A stretch of 64,000 bases of DNA from Trichobilharzia szidati (Eukaryota > Platyhelminthes > Trematoda > Strigeidida > Schistosomatidae), in contig OX235279.1 of NCBI GenBank assembly GCA_944472155.2, positions 116,242,110 to 116,306,109 of the forward strand, given 5' to 3'. Position numbers and translations under genes: made by a program. The stretch's first letter is position 1; each line of letters begins with the position of its first letter. Below, piece after piece: positions 37,294 through 48,440 of this stretch. The notes beneath the pieces were generated by a model, which saw only the letters and a list, made by a program, of their open reading frames with translations, ran no database searches and had not been told where the DNA came from.

Positions 37294-37333
37294 GCCCTGA
37301 AGATATTGTCCGGAAGGACGACGAAAGCTTCGC
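37294..37333 (+). ncRNA. Hammerhead-like ribozyme core, right arm of palindrome
   Basis: The mirror copy on the plus strand has CTGAAGA at 37297-37303, a TTGTCC/GGACGA stem with GGAA loop, GAA at 37323-37325, then AGCT-T-CGC. Stem I and the base of stem II are weaker than in the left arm because of substitutions (GCC for GCG, A for G). Confidence 0.4.
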
Positions 37334-37859
37334 GACTAAACCAACCAGCTCAGAGAACACTTTTAATTGCAAATCATCCACCTGAGCTACAAATCTTCTC
37401 TATTATTTTAAATACATATTTTTCGATGATTTTAATGTTTTGAGTCCCAACTGCTTAATATATATCACAAAACTTATTTTTCTCTTTGGAAAACTAAAAG
37501 AAATAATTCGATTTTCTGTTAGACTTTTAAATCTTTTGTTAAAAAAATATCATGTTCAAACAAAAAAGGTGTAAAACTTTGGTAATATCCACCTGTGCCC
37601 TTTTTCATTAATAAAAAGCTATAGAAGTTATTGTATTCGAGCGTGAATTAAGTATGTTTCTGTCACTTATATAAACATTATCCCCTTAATTTGAATAGAG
37701 TTTACTAGATGAATCCACTATAAAATAACAATGACTATTATATAATTAGGATAGAATGATTCTAGGTGTCTAACATAACTCTAGGCATGGTATGTTATAT
37801 TTTTTAGGATTCACTTTTCAATAGATCAAGGCATTTCAGTGGAAACATGCATTTTGTAG

Positions 37860-39620
37860 GCATCATTATTAGTATTATTCCTTTGAGTTCCAAACGGAAC
37901 AAAGGTCTTCAACATCACACCTCCGCTTTGTTCTGTTTTCCGCTTTTCTCTTCAGTTGGACCCATGATTGTCCATAATCTCTCATCTCCTCCTCGCACGA
38001 CCTCCATGTCATCTCACGACGACCTACCTGTTGCTTCCCATTCGAGTCACACTCGATGTGCGCTGTCTCTCATTGGTATCCTCAGCGTATGTCCAATCCA
38101 TCTACATTTTCTCCCGTATGTTTGTTGAGCGATCGTCTCTTTGTTGGTTTGTTGCCAGAGTTTCTTGTTGTTAATTCTTTCTGGACATTTGATCTTCCAA
38201 AGTGATTTCAGATTGATGAAGGTGTACCTTAACTTCCCGACGCTGGCTGGCTTTGACATCTTCATCCGTTCCGCGTGTGGTTGAAACAGTGCTTCCTAGA
38301 TAAGTGGGGGAAGGAAGTGACCTCTTTCATACTTCTTAGATTGATAGTGATTGGTGATATTTTTTGTTGCTGTTGACTGCTTATCTTCATCGTCTCCGTC
38401 TTCATGTTTATCTGGAGTCCTGCCTCCGCTACCTGCCTCTTCTGACAGATTGTTGGTTTTCGCCTGCAAATCTTTGAGTTTAAGTGACATCAAACCTAAA
38501 TCATCTACAAGTGAAATCCAGATCTTCTAGAGTCTTCTTTTCAATCCAACGTATTGCTGTCTTCTCGCTCCCAATGCACTGTCTGACGCATAATCCAGTC
38601 CACTATAATTAGGAACATCTTTGGTGATAACAGGTCACCTTGTCTTACTCCTGTATTCGCTTAAAAGACTTCCCTGAATTTTCAGTTGTCTCCACTTCCT
38701 TGAGCAGCATTGAGATGAAATCTATCTGGTTTCCAGTGGGTACATCAGAAGAATTCCATGTTGCTTTGCATATTTCCTTGTCTTTACACGCTAACTGCGA
38801 TCACCAAATCACTGAATGCACAGAAGTCTGCAAAGAGTTCTTCATTGTCATCCACTTCTCCGAGAGCCTCTTGACCCAAGATGAGTTCTCTTCCTATATT
38901 TGTCTACCCCCAGTTTCGGTTGCCTTTATATCGTCCTTGAGGATTTTGATGTCTCCATTTGTGATGTTGTTCACTACTGATTTCAGTTGTCCATAGACAC
39001 CTTCCTTCTCTTGTTCTGCGTTGTTTGTAGCACTGGATAACTATAACCTTCTTTCCCTCCTTTCGAGTTGAATCTTGCTGTCATAATTCTGGATGAAATT
39101 GGTTCTGACAGCATTAGGGCTTTGGCTGCCACTGACGACATCACAATAGCGACTCACTCCCTTCGTGTGCTCGTGATTTTCCTCTGAATCTGCATTGACA
39201 GTTTTGGCAGTCCACACACATTCTATCAGCTCTCGCAGATTCCCAGCACTTCTATACCCTATCTTCTCATTTCTTTGGCTACCTGAGCAGCCCTCAAGGC
39301 TTCGTACCTTGTACGAACATTCCTAGTCCTTATTCATATTTTTGCTTTCATCGAGAGAAGACACATTGTCTGACTTACTTCCCGAAGACTTTCACCAACC
39401 CGCATCAATTCCCCTCTCCGATCCCAGTGAAGAATAAGTTTGTCTTTTATATCTTTAGTATTTTTAATATTTCTCATGTGCGTTAAAGCTTGTGCAGCAG
39501 TCCGATTGGTTTTCCCGGGTAGGTTATTTATCTGTACACCGAGACTTCACTCTTTTATCGAGCTTGGGACCGGCTAGAAAACTACCGGGCTAGTTAACTA
39601 GGTGTGGTTATTTGTAAGGA
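37860..39620 (-). mobile_element. RTE-clade LINE with both ends but an internal deletion
   Basis: On the minus strand the 5' UTR and start lie at 39260-39620, a degenerate endonuclease domain at about 38670-39250, and the post-palm region and 3' tail at 37860-38630. Sequence antisense to the GDMNAK..DFISIS block (38690-38960) passes directly into sequence for the FxDD region (38500-38630). The endonuclease C-terminus, the linker and most of the RT palm are therefore missing. The 3' end near 37860 has the ATTATTAGTATTATTCC microsatellite. Not autonomous. Confidence 0.75.
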
Positions 39621-40877
39621 TTATTATATTGGAATATTTAGACCATGAGAAACCAGCAGTGCTTACGCGTATGCAGAATTTGGCATCTGTCGTTGAATTC
39701 ATTAACTACGTAAAGCTTAACGAATTAAGAAACTGTCGGCCTTTTGTTTCATAATTTTTTCACAGTCTTAACCTAAATGATGGAAAACATAGTTACATTT
39801 TTTGAATCATATCCAACATAAATCTTTTTCATTTCAGCTACAAACGATTGGAATTCATCAGTAATGTTAATAATCAGAGTATTATTTATATTTACTCCCC
39901 CTCCCATTAAGTGAAATGAATTAGTGCCTAAAAATCATAGCAGCTAGATATAGGGAACGTTGGATACTTTGTAAATGACTATCACTCGATTAGTAGGAAC
40001 AATGAAAGCTTCCTACGCAAAGTTGTCAAAGTTAACTGTCAAACACATAAGAAATATGTTATAGCCTCACTGCAACTTAAATTAAGTTGTTCTTTTAAAA
40101 GGAATCCGCTTCTACTCTATTTTAACAGTTGAAGGAAACTGTAGATTCAAATATACCACTTAAGTATCATTTTAATTCTAGAAGATGTTGAGTTGAGTAC
40201 TTCAGCATACTTCAGTTGAACAGAGTGGTACCCTTAAAACTTTAATCACATATGTATGTATATATGTATATTGTATATATACGTATATGTATGTGCTGTA
40301 ATGTATAATTGCTAAAAATTTTCAAGATAAAAGCTGGAATACGTGAAAGCGTAAAGGATCACACTAGGATAATATTTTACAAACCGGAGCAAAGAAATCA
40401 TTTAATTTCAGTTCTGACGGCGATTCAGAATCATACTACTTCAGGCCCGTGGAGACTTGAATTAATCAGATTACAGATTGTTGCACTGATATTCACTATA
40501 ACGTGAGCAACAGACAACCGTTTATTTTCCTATTCCTACTCAGTCTTTTATTGCTTTCATGTACTAATCAAGAGCTCAAGGTTTACATTTTCATCACGTA
40601 TTCACAGGACGATGTGTCTTATAACCCCCAGATGGATACCATTTTGTGGTAGATTTAAAATATAGAATTACACGCTAAAGTTATTCACTACTTTTAAATA
40701 CCTGTGCATGCACACTAATCTTTTTGATTTAGTTTTGAGTAGTTTGCAGTCGGTTTGCCTTACATTGGATAAGAATTATTGTGGTAAAAACATTCTACAT
40801 TCACTTAATCTTAATTAGAATTTCGATCCTCTTTAAGCACCTGTAGACTCAGTAAATTATCTTGTTTATGTTTCTAG
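39621..40877. other. No recognisable gene; expected location of PLAC8-4 first exon
   Basis: No exon with a phase-0 donor resembling PLAC8-5 exon 1 was found. There is a TATG/TATA-rich low-complexity stretch at about 40250-40300. Confidence 0.3.
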
Positions 40878-43800
40878 ATAGTTGATTCGAGAGATTGGAG
40901 TAGTGGAATATGTGATTGCTTTGAAGATCAGCGATCATGTAAGTGAAACAAATTTTTTCGTATTTCTGATATAAGCTAGATAAGAGTTGGGAATAATGCC
41001 TTGGTTTTATTAGTGATAATTCATAGGATAGGTAATTATTACAACGCGATCAAAATCTCAAACCAAGTATTTTGTGAAAGTCACCTAAATATCAAGATGT
41101 TTTATTCATTAGTATATCTGTTTATTCATTATTGCAAATATCATTAACTATTGCAAACACTTTGCAGATGGAGAAAAATAATGTAAAGTCAGGAATATAA
41201 TTAATAACATTGCTAACGGTTTAAAATTTTAAATAGTTATATGAAACTGCATTCCAAACTTGTACCTCTTATGTCACTTATATTAAATGCTCTAACCATA
41301 TCAAGTTCATCCTTTTGAGAATCTAATGTCACATGTTGTTTTAATATGAAAGTGTTCAGTCACACATTGTCAGTGTCTACCTGATTCCACAATATTCATA
41401 AAATTGGAGATAATATAAGTATTTTATTCATTAACTGATTTCACTTACCAGATTTATGCGGCATTTCAAAAATTTTCACAGCAAATTTAGTAAATACACT
41501 AGTTATCTCCATGAAAAAACGGGCAATCTAAAAGTAAAGTGTCCAAGCATAGCCATAAAAATTATTCCGTGTTGCTAATTCAAGAAAAAAAAAGGTCATC
41601 TGAACGTCATTTCTCTCAGAAAATCAATTCGGGAACAAAATAATATCTCAGAATTACAACTCAACAAATAGACTAATTGGGGAATAAGCCGATATTTATT
41701 TTATGTTTTTGATCGTCTACTAATTCGAAATGTTAAATCAAGTGACATATTTATCAGAAGTTTCTCAATGAGTTTGAATACTTAGACGAAACCATGCGAA
41801 CTGCAGTTAGGTTTTCACAATATTTCATTAAAATTAGTTTGTTGTGATAGGACATGATTAGTTTTATAATTACAAGAAGTGTGAGAAAAAGACACAAATG
41901 TTTCATGTGATAACTCGTTGAGAATCTATAATGAATGGTGTATAATAGAAACCTGGCTACCGTTCAAGTCTCAAAAGTAGATAATTGCACAGTACAGTCG
42001 ATAATCGAAATGGTGCCGGTTAGGAAATTCTTTGATGTTTTTCCAGCTCTGAAATTTAGCAATGAGTTTCATGACAGGGAATCAAATACACTGTTGATTA
42101 AGTCGGAGTTGTCTTTGAAATTCATGATAATACTTGTCAACTTTAACTGATACAACATAACTTTATGTGGATAAACTAAGATGGAAAAAATGATCAAAAA
42201 ATGTTTAGAAGCTATCACTTATTTAGTGAAGCTACCTCGTTTAATGTAAAGCAGAATCAGCACTAAATACACAGAAATGAAGACGAAAGACACATATATC
42301 TTCGGTCGAGCTTAAATCTTTAAGTTCACGTAATCTTCATTAACACCTAAAAGCCAATGTTTGCAATATCTTGAGTAACTTACGACATTAAATTCAGTGA
42401 TAAAAGAAATTTTAATAACATGCTATTGACTTAACCTCGTGTTGTGAGTTCTGAGCTGAAATAAAACCAGTCATCAGTGATGTGGACAATTTCAGGATTG
42501 AATTTTTCTTAAAATTTTGCTTCAAACCAAACACAAACAACAGGTAAAAAGTGGTATGCATAAGCATTAAGTGGCCAAAGATTTAGAGTAGATTTACACT
42601 AAACCCCTATTAGTGGCCCATAATATAGTGGTTTGTAATATACCATTTTCCTGAAGATTCATATCCTTTATTCTGTTATTTCATGGGTATAATTCTTAGC
42701 AGATTAATATTTATTTAAAGTGGAATTTAAATAAGTTCCAAATCTGTTTCACTAATCTCTAAATTTGATTAACGTGGTCACCAGAACTGGCGTAACAAAG
42801 TTTTGAGACAGATACCTCTTTTTTTTGTGAAATGAGGAAATCGTGTACTTTTTTTCAATATCATCTTTGCAACATATTTCAAAAATCCCAAAGTTACCTG
42901 TATTTTTCATACTTATATACTTATGCATCAGGTTGTCTAACAGGATTCTGTCTGCCATGCTATCTGTGCCATATGTATAAAAATATGGGTGAAGCTTGTT
43001 GGCTACCAGCTGTTGGTAGTGGAGCATTAGAACTACGCATTAAGCATCGTACTAAACACCAAATTGCGGTATGTATTCATAATGTACTAATACTATAATC
43101 AGTCTTTTGTAATTATTCTAATTTTCTAATTAATGCTCCTTGTTAAATTCCAAGCTTTGTGATACCAGGACTGAAGTGGACAAATTATTTACATACGTCA
43201 TTTTTATGATTGCACAACCTTCGACCTTATTAGCTTTTCACTTATTCTGTTACTGATATGTCAACAGTACTGTTAAATGTGCCTGTTGCTTTTCTAATAT
43301 CAGTGATATTATAATTACACATATTTTCACAAGTACTATTTCGAATGAAAATACAGATGACGTTTTTATCGAGATAATACATACATGTAACCACATTTTT
43401 ATTACTACTTCACAAACTTTTCTAAAGAAACAGAAGTTGTAGTTCTGAAATCATATTCAGAGAAAAAACCTTGGATCCATGAAAGAGATCGGTTCCAAGG
43501 TTTTAAATGACTTCATTTAGTAGTCGCTGAAATGTTTCTTATTGTTCACTGCTATACCCAATTTATTTTTTGAGATGAATCATTAAGGTAGAGGCACCTC
43601 CAATCACTTAACCTGTATAGAAGAAGATAACAGACTGAAGATGATCACAATAAAATCACCAATTTTAATACTTTTAAATGTTGATTCACATATTAATATT
43701 TATCAGTCAAAATATTTATTTACAATCAGCCCACTTTATAGTAATTATATTATTACTTTTTTCATTTATAAAATGCAGGGTTCACTAGCTGATGATTACT

Positions 43801-43886
43801 GCCTTAGTTTTTGGTGTTGTCCTCTAATGATGTGTCAATTGCAGCGTGACTTGCAGTATGTCAAGTCTCTGGGAATCGAATCATGA
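40878..43886 (+). CDS. PLAC8-4: PLAC8-family cysteine-rich protein (three exons seen, first exon missing)
   Basis: The exons are 40878-40938 (61 bp), 42932-43068 (137 bp) and 43779-43886 (108 bp, stop TGA). Exon 2 encodes IVDSRDWSSGICDCFEDQRS and a split Cys, one codon shorter than in the paralogues. Exon 3 encodes CLTGFCLPCYLC, GEACWLPAVGSG and a basic RIKHRTKHQIA end. Exon 4 encodes GSLADDYCLSFWCCPLMMCQ, then LQRDLQYVKSLGIES. Splice sites are TTCTAG/GTAAGT, ATCAG/GTATGT and TGCAG. In exon 4 one cysteine of the C.C.CC cluster is Phe-Trp (CLSFWCC against CVSCFCC in PLAC8-3). PLAC8 family members are small membrane-associated Cys-rich proteins, roughly 110-120 residues; with a PLAC8-5-like first exon this one would be about 120. 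The function in this organism is not known. Confidence 0.88.
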
Positions 43887-44789
43887 GATAATATGAAGTA
43901 CATTATGAATTAACTGAAGTTAATTCTCGAAATGATACTCAAATTGTAATTGCTGAAAATATTATAACTGCCTATAACTCACATGTGTTCACTATAAAAT
44001 GTAAAATCTGTACTTGGAAAGAATTAATGTTCATCACTTTCACCTCTTATTTTTATTTCTCACCATTATAATACAAACATCCTTTAGATATTTGGAAAAG
44101 TACACTATAATAATACAAGCCATCAATAACACAATTGATATTTTGTGTTGATGGCATATCTAATTCGAATGTGAGCATAACTTAAAAATATACAAAACGT
44201 TATGTTGTTGTGACCAACTGAGGACTGAAGAACACTGGACAGTTTCATTTTCCGAAATAGACAGAGTATACTAAGGTCATTAGATATTTCACACGATTAT
44301 TCTCCTTTATGAATGATAGTTTATTTATTTATTCATTTATTTCGTTGGCTTCTCACCAGCTGCTTACAGCTTAAATAAATTATTATTAGGTTCATGTACA
44401 GAAACGTTTTAACATACTTGAGAACTCCACATGATGTCAGCTTACAGTAGGTTCTGGACTCAATGAACAGTACTCAGAAAATTACGCTTATATACTTTTT
44501 ACAAAAGGAGTTCAAGTTTAAAGAAAGTAAATGTATGCATACAATGGTAAAGGAGTTACCTAGTAAAGATGAGAGGTGCACAAGATGAAGAGTGTCTAAT
44601 AAACTAGGTAACAATGTACTGAGTTCAACTCAAATCAAAGAAACAAGCGACAAGCAAAATTACACTATATCAAAGTGTGGGGGTGATGTTAAAGCCAGAG
44701 ATTATGTAATTAAGTGAAGAAGAGAATAAAGGGCTTCCAGTTACCAGAGCAAGCAGAGACTGAAAACTGCTTCTTTCTGAACACAAAAG
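43887..44789. other. No recognisable gene
   Basis: 3' flank of PLAC8-4 leading into the Penelope-like fragment. The 44500-44790 part may be the degenerate 3' tail of that minus-strand element, but no diagnostic motif was seen. Confidence 0.3.
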
Positions 44790-45900
44790 TCGGGTTTCAG
44801 GCGACTGATAGAGATTGCTTTGGCAAACTTAAGGAGAATTGAACTCTTTGCCTATTGTTAATTTTGAATGGTCTTGCGACGTCCACCTGATGACCCGTGT
44901 CAAGGAGATGCTTGGTAATGGCACTTTTGTAAGCGTTCGCTCCATTGAGGCGTAGGCTTTTCGGTGTGTGTGCCCTTCTTCCTGTTCTCCCAGTGTAACT
45001 GCTACCGCAGATACACTTAAATTTGTACATGCAGTTGGAGTTAACATAAGAAGGGTATCTGTCGACGTTTGACTGCACCAAAGAGTATGTTGTTCAATAG
45101 ACGACAACCAACTTGGCTGCAGGATAGGCTCTGGCTAGTGAAGTACGCAATCTTTAGTTGACTATTGTGGCAATATCTTCACCTTTAAAATCTAGCTGAA
45201 TGAAGGCAGGCTTTTTCCCCGTGTGATTTGTTTGATGTTTGAGGCTGCACATCTTCCATATTTGTTGGTGAATCTCTGAGGGTAACCGTCGCCTTTCAAC
45301 ATTTTTTTAAGAATCGTAAATTGTTCCTCTAAATTATCTGCAGATTATTTTCCCTTAGCTCTATAGTACAGAGTCTTAACTAGTACTCGTTTATAGTTAA
45401 CTATTAAAACGTAGGTATTGTCCTTTCTATGTAGGCTTTCAGTAAATTGACTTCTGTAGACTACCACTTTCTAGGCGTTACATGGTAATGTTAAGGGAAT
45501 AGAACTTTCCGTCATTTTTATGTTCCATAGTAAATTAAATATTCGTGTGTGCATCGTTGAATAACCTAAGTGAGTAGGAAGCATGACTTTCATGGTCGCA
45601 CACTACAAATGTGTCATCGACATAAAGACAATAGGAAGTTATTTCCTCAATTGCCTGCTTCAACTTTGTTCTCTCAAGGTTGGACATTAAGAAATCTCCT
45701 AAAGCAGGGCTAAATGAACTGGGCATAGCTACACCATCTATTTGTCGGTGAAGAGTGTTGTCAAACTGGAATCGCGCACCCATGGTACACATTAGCAGTT
45801 GGCGTTTAAATTCCAACTCTGGAAGCGGGAGAAGATCTGACTGCTGACAAATGATCTGGATGGTTTCATTGATTGGGATCTTTGTGATCATACATGGCGT
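44790..45900 (-). mobile_element. Penelope-like element fragment: RT palm to GIY-YIG
   Basis: On the minus strand, 45891-45535 encodes the second half of a Penelope-type reverse transcriptase: FKRQLL, QIDGVAMPSSFSPALGDFLM (the family's DGVAMGSPLSP-like block) and SYCLYVDDTFVV with the YVDD catalytic pair. A degenerate connector follows at 45500-45090. The GIY-YIG domain is at 45081-44797 (NCMYKFKCICGSSYTGRTGR, ITKHLLDTGHQVDVARPF), in another frame. Frameshifts between the blocks make it dead. It is more divergent from the 15-kb copy than a recent relative would be, so it represents another lineage or age. Confidence 0.8.
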
Positions 45901-45959
45901 AATCCATCACTTTTGGTTGTCACAGTTGATAAATTATAATTAGTCATTTGTATTCGCTA

Positions 45960-46195
45960 GTGAGTTGCGTTGGTGGTACAGCGGTAGAGTGCTCACCCAC
46001 CACGTATGTGGTCCGGAGTTCGATCACCGGTAGATGCACTCCTTTACCTCTCTAAGCTAGTAGTAGTAAGACCGGTAAAGAAGGAAGGTTGGGCATAAGG
46101 CTAGCAACCCCATCCTGTAAAAAATAAATACTGCTACAGAAACTTCAAGCCTCTAGTTTGAATTCCTATTTTCCACTGAGAACCTGAAGGAATAA
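45960..46195 (+). mobile_element. tRNA-derived SINE (family B), complete-looking
   Basis: The head GGTGGTACAGCGGTAGAGTG (A-box-like) and GAGTTCGATCACCGG (B-box-like) is followed by a body with AGGCTAGCAACCCCATCCTG and CTGCTACAGAAACTTCA. That body matches the 5' UTR of the RTE element at 16345-16440. The tail TTTTCCACTGAGAACCTGAAG then AATAAAAAAGG resembles the RTE 3' end. Non-coding; it would be transcribed by RNA polymerase III and moved by RTE proteins if active. Confidence 0.75.
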
Positions 46196-46639
46196 AAAAG
46201 GATTCGCTTATGAGTTATAACTTCAACAAACTCAAGATACAGTACCATCAATATCTAAGATTTTTACTTAGGATATATCTTCATAATAGGATAAAATGAC
46301 CCTGACTTTCAATATTTCGAACCAGTACTTCAGAAAAATATACCAAAGCTATCCTCTTATGTATAATTGAATTAGGTTTCTTGATTTTTCGGGATTTTAC
46401 AGGGTTGGGTTTACATTTCGGTATGAGGCACTATGGTATAGAGTAACTATGGGAAACAAAACGAACAGTTTATTTTGTTCCAGCTTTTTACTTGTTGATT
46501 CATAGTTGATTTGAACGTTGTTAGGTTAGTTATTTCTTGATAAGACAGATACATCTCCGTAAAATAAGGGTTCATTTTTTCAGCTGTGTATTTTTTCCAT
46601 TTCGGTATTGGAGAGATTGTAAATAATAATCAGTTAAAT

Positions 46640-47148
46640 AAATATTAACTCTTTAAATACCTGATAGGAAGATAGGCCGGAAGATCAGAACTGCCCTCGA
46701 CTCAATTAAGCCTAGGCAAGTAAAGCAGGGCTGCAGAAATATAAAAATGGAAAACCAATTCAATCACCATCACGGAGCTAAACGTCGAATGTTCAAATTG
46801 TATCAGCAAGTTTATGTACGAGATTTTCGCTATTCACCTCCGAGATGGATTCGAGGACAAATAGTGGGGCAGAAAGGAAGGGTTTTATACAAAGTGAATG
46901 TAGAAGGACAGTTATATGTCAGACACACGAATCATATACGAGATGAGTCAGATAGACCCGACAATGGGAGACGAGACCTCACGTTAGAAGTATTAGTAGA
47001 TGCATTTAATCTTCCGCAGCCGGAAGCCCAGGACACAGATCACACTCTATCCAGTACCACGCGAAGGTCAACTCGACAAAGAAGAGCTCCGAAACCTTTT
47101 CAAATAGATCCAAAAAGCAAGTCCTACACTTTTTACGGGGAGAGGTGA
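46640..47148 (+). pseudogene. C-terminal end of a Ty3/Gypsy polyprotein (integrase tail)
   Basis: An open frame runs from about 46640, through GRKIRTALDSIKPRQVKQG, to the TGA at 47146-47148. An internal Met is at 46747. The segment QVYVRDFRY..PPRWIRGQIV, then GRVLYKVNVEGQLYVRHTNH and IR, is the SH3-like C-terminal integrase domain typical of Gypsy polyproteins. It is followed by a polar tail and RRSTRQRRAPKPFQ at the end. The reverse transcriptase, RNase H and integrase core upstream are absent, so only the 3' end of the element remains. It joins the LTR directly. Confidence 0.8.
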
Positions 47149-47440
47149 TAGGATCCCACGCACTTTGTTATTGATCAATTATTTCAACGGCTGTTATTCT
47201 CGCATAAATGGTATATCATCATTTCCCACGCACTTTGTTATTGATTATTACGATAAATTATTTCAAATGCTGTTAGCTGTCTGTATTGTTGTAAAAATGT
47301 TTAAATACCATGTGTTGTTTTCCTAAATAAGTTCTTTGTCGTAGTTGTTGTACTACAATATACAGTCACGGGCCAGCATTTGTCTTTTGATATTTGCGTG
47401 CTTCACTGAATCGGAAGGTACCACAAGCAGATAGGCATAC
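47139..47440 (+). repeat. Probable 3' LTR of the Gypsy element
   Basis: The purine run GGGGAGAGG at 47139-47147 (polypurine tract) overlaps the end of the coding frame. The following about 290 bp has LTR character but no protein. It includes a 70-bp-spaced direct repeat of CCCACGCACTTTGTTATTGAT (47155 and 47225). The right boundary is approximate because no partner LTR is present. Confidence 0.5.
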
Positions 47441-47694
47441 TAGTCAGGCGCAGACAGAACAAGGCGACAACGTCCTCATTTAATTCCATACAGTTATAAC
47501 AATACCTCAAAGCTAGGGTAGTTGAACAAATGCACTAATGAATTTACCACTACACAGAATAAAAAGCATACGATTTAGAAAGCATCAAATCTGTTTGATG
47601 TTGGCTTTTGGTTAAACAAAGTAAACCTGACAAAACTAAATGAAAATGCTTTATACCCGTAAGCCTCTGGTTGTAAATTTCTCCTTGAAATATA

Positions 47695-48440
47695 CAAAAT
47701 ATACAAACACTACCCAGCCTGGCTAGTAAAAGGAGAGCAAAAACGTGTATACAGTTCAGTGACAGAACATCTGGTCAACTCAGGACATTCAGCGCCGTTC
47801 GAAAAGTCCTTCAAAGTAATATACAAGATTCAATCAAACCTATCAAAGGGAGTGAAATCAAGACATTTGGGCATAGCTGAGGCGTTAGCTATCCAAAAAC
47901 TCAAACCCACCCTTTGTATCCAAAAGAAATACATTCAACCCATGTCCCTGCCATGGCCATCGTAAACAGGTAAATTTTTTAATAATGACCATCCCATCGC
48001 CTTTCTTATCTAAACTTCCTGTTTATTTATGTTATTTTAAGTTTTCTTAATCCCTGTCTACACTACCATATTTTCATATCCACACTTCCTGTTTATTTTG
48101 TCATTTTATTATTTCTACATATTTAATCCCTGATTGCATAAACAATTATTCATCACACTAGTTTCTTATCCAAACATCCTGTATATTTTGTTATTTTTAC
48201 ATTTCTAACCCCCAATTGCACAATGTCAATTTTCTTAGTTATTATGCTACTTTGTTTGAGTTTTACCCATCCCCCTGTTTATTATGGCATTCTAATTCCT
48301 AATTGTAATTTTTACTAATTCAACCCCTAACCAGAAATTGTTCTGGAACTTTCCCATCCATTTGATATAAATACACGAAGGTACAGCCTAGATGATGACT
48401 TCGTCGAAAAGAAAATTTTCTTCGCTGCAACTGTCTTTTT
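47695..48440 (+). mobile_element. Penelope-like element 3' end: GIY-YIG C-terminus and tail
   Basis: A frame from about 47697 encodes YKHYPAWL, TEHLVNSGHSAPFEKSFKVI and ..AEALAIQKLKPTLCIQKK, ending at the TAA at 47963-47965. This matches the 15-kb GIY-YIG domain after the core motif (shared HYPAWL, EHLV, FKVIYK, AEALAI, LCIQKK). A pyrimidine-rich tail follows, ending in a hammerhead-like motif and CTGTCTTTT near 48435. The copy is 5'-truncated within the endonuclease. Confidence 0.8.
48384..48427 (+). ncRNA. Hammerhead-like ribozyme motif in Penelope-like tail
   Basis: CAGC, CTAGATGA, T, a GAC/GTC stem with TTC loop, GAA, AAGAAAATTTTCTT (perfectly self-complementary stem III), C, GCTG. The arrangement is the same as at 15985-16024, and stem I (CAGC/GCTG), the GAA core and the stem III form with different bases are all kept. 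The 5' core has one extra base compared with CTGATGA. Confidence 0.5.

Larger units (their letters stand above)
37159..37374. repeat. Near-perfect 216-bp palindrome (foldback element)
   Basis: The arms 37159-37265 and 37266-37374 are reverse complements apart from a few substitutions and a small indel near the centre. The outer ends GTGTTCTCTGAGCTGG and the flank CACCTGAGCTACAAATCTTC match the smaller foldback at 21706-21789, defining a family. Each arm includes a hammerhead-like core. There is no protein-coding capacity. Confidence 0.85.

Noticed and set aside
40309..40506. Candidate first exon of PLAC8-4
   Set aside because: The frame ends in a stop rather than a phase-0 donor, and the sequence does not resemble PLAC8-5 exon 1.
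45965..46035. Possible functional tRNA gene
   Set aside because: A and B boxes are present, but acceptor and anticodon stems do not pair and an RTE-like body follows, so it is a SINE head.
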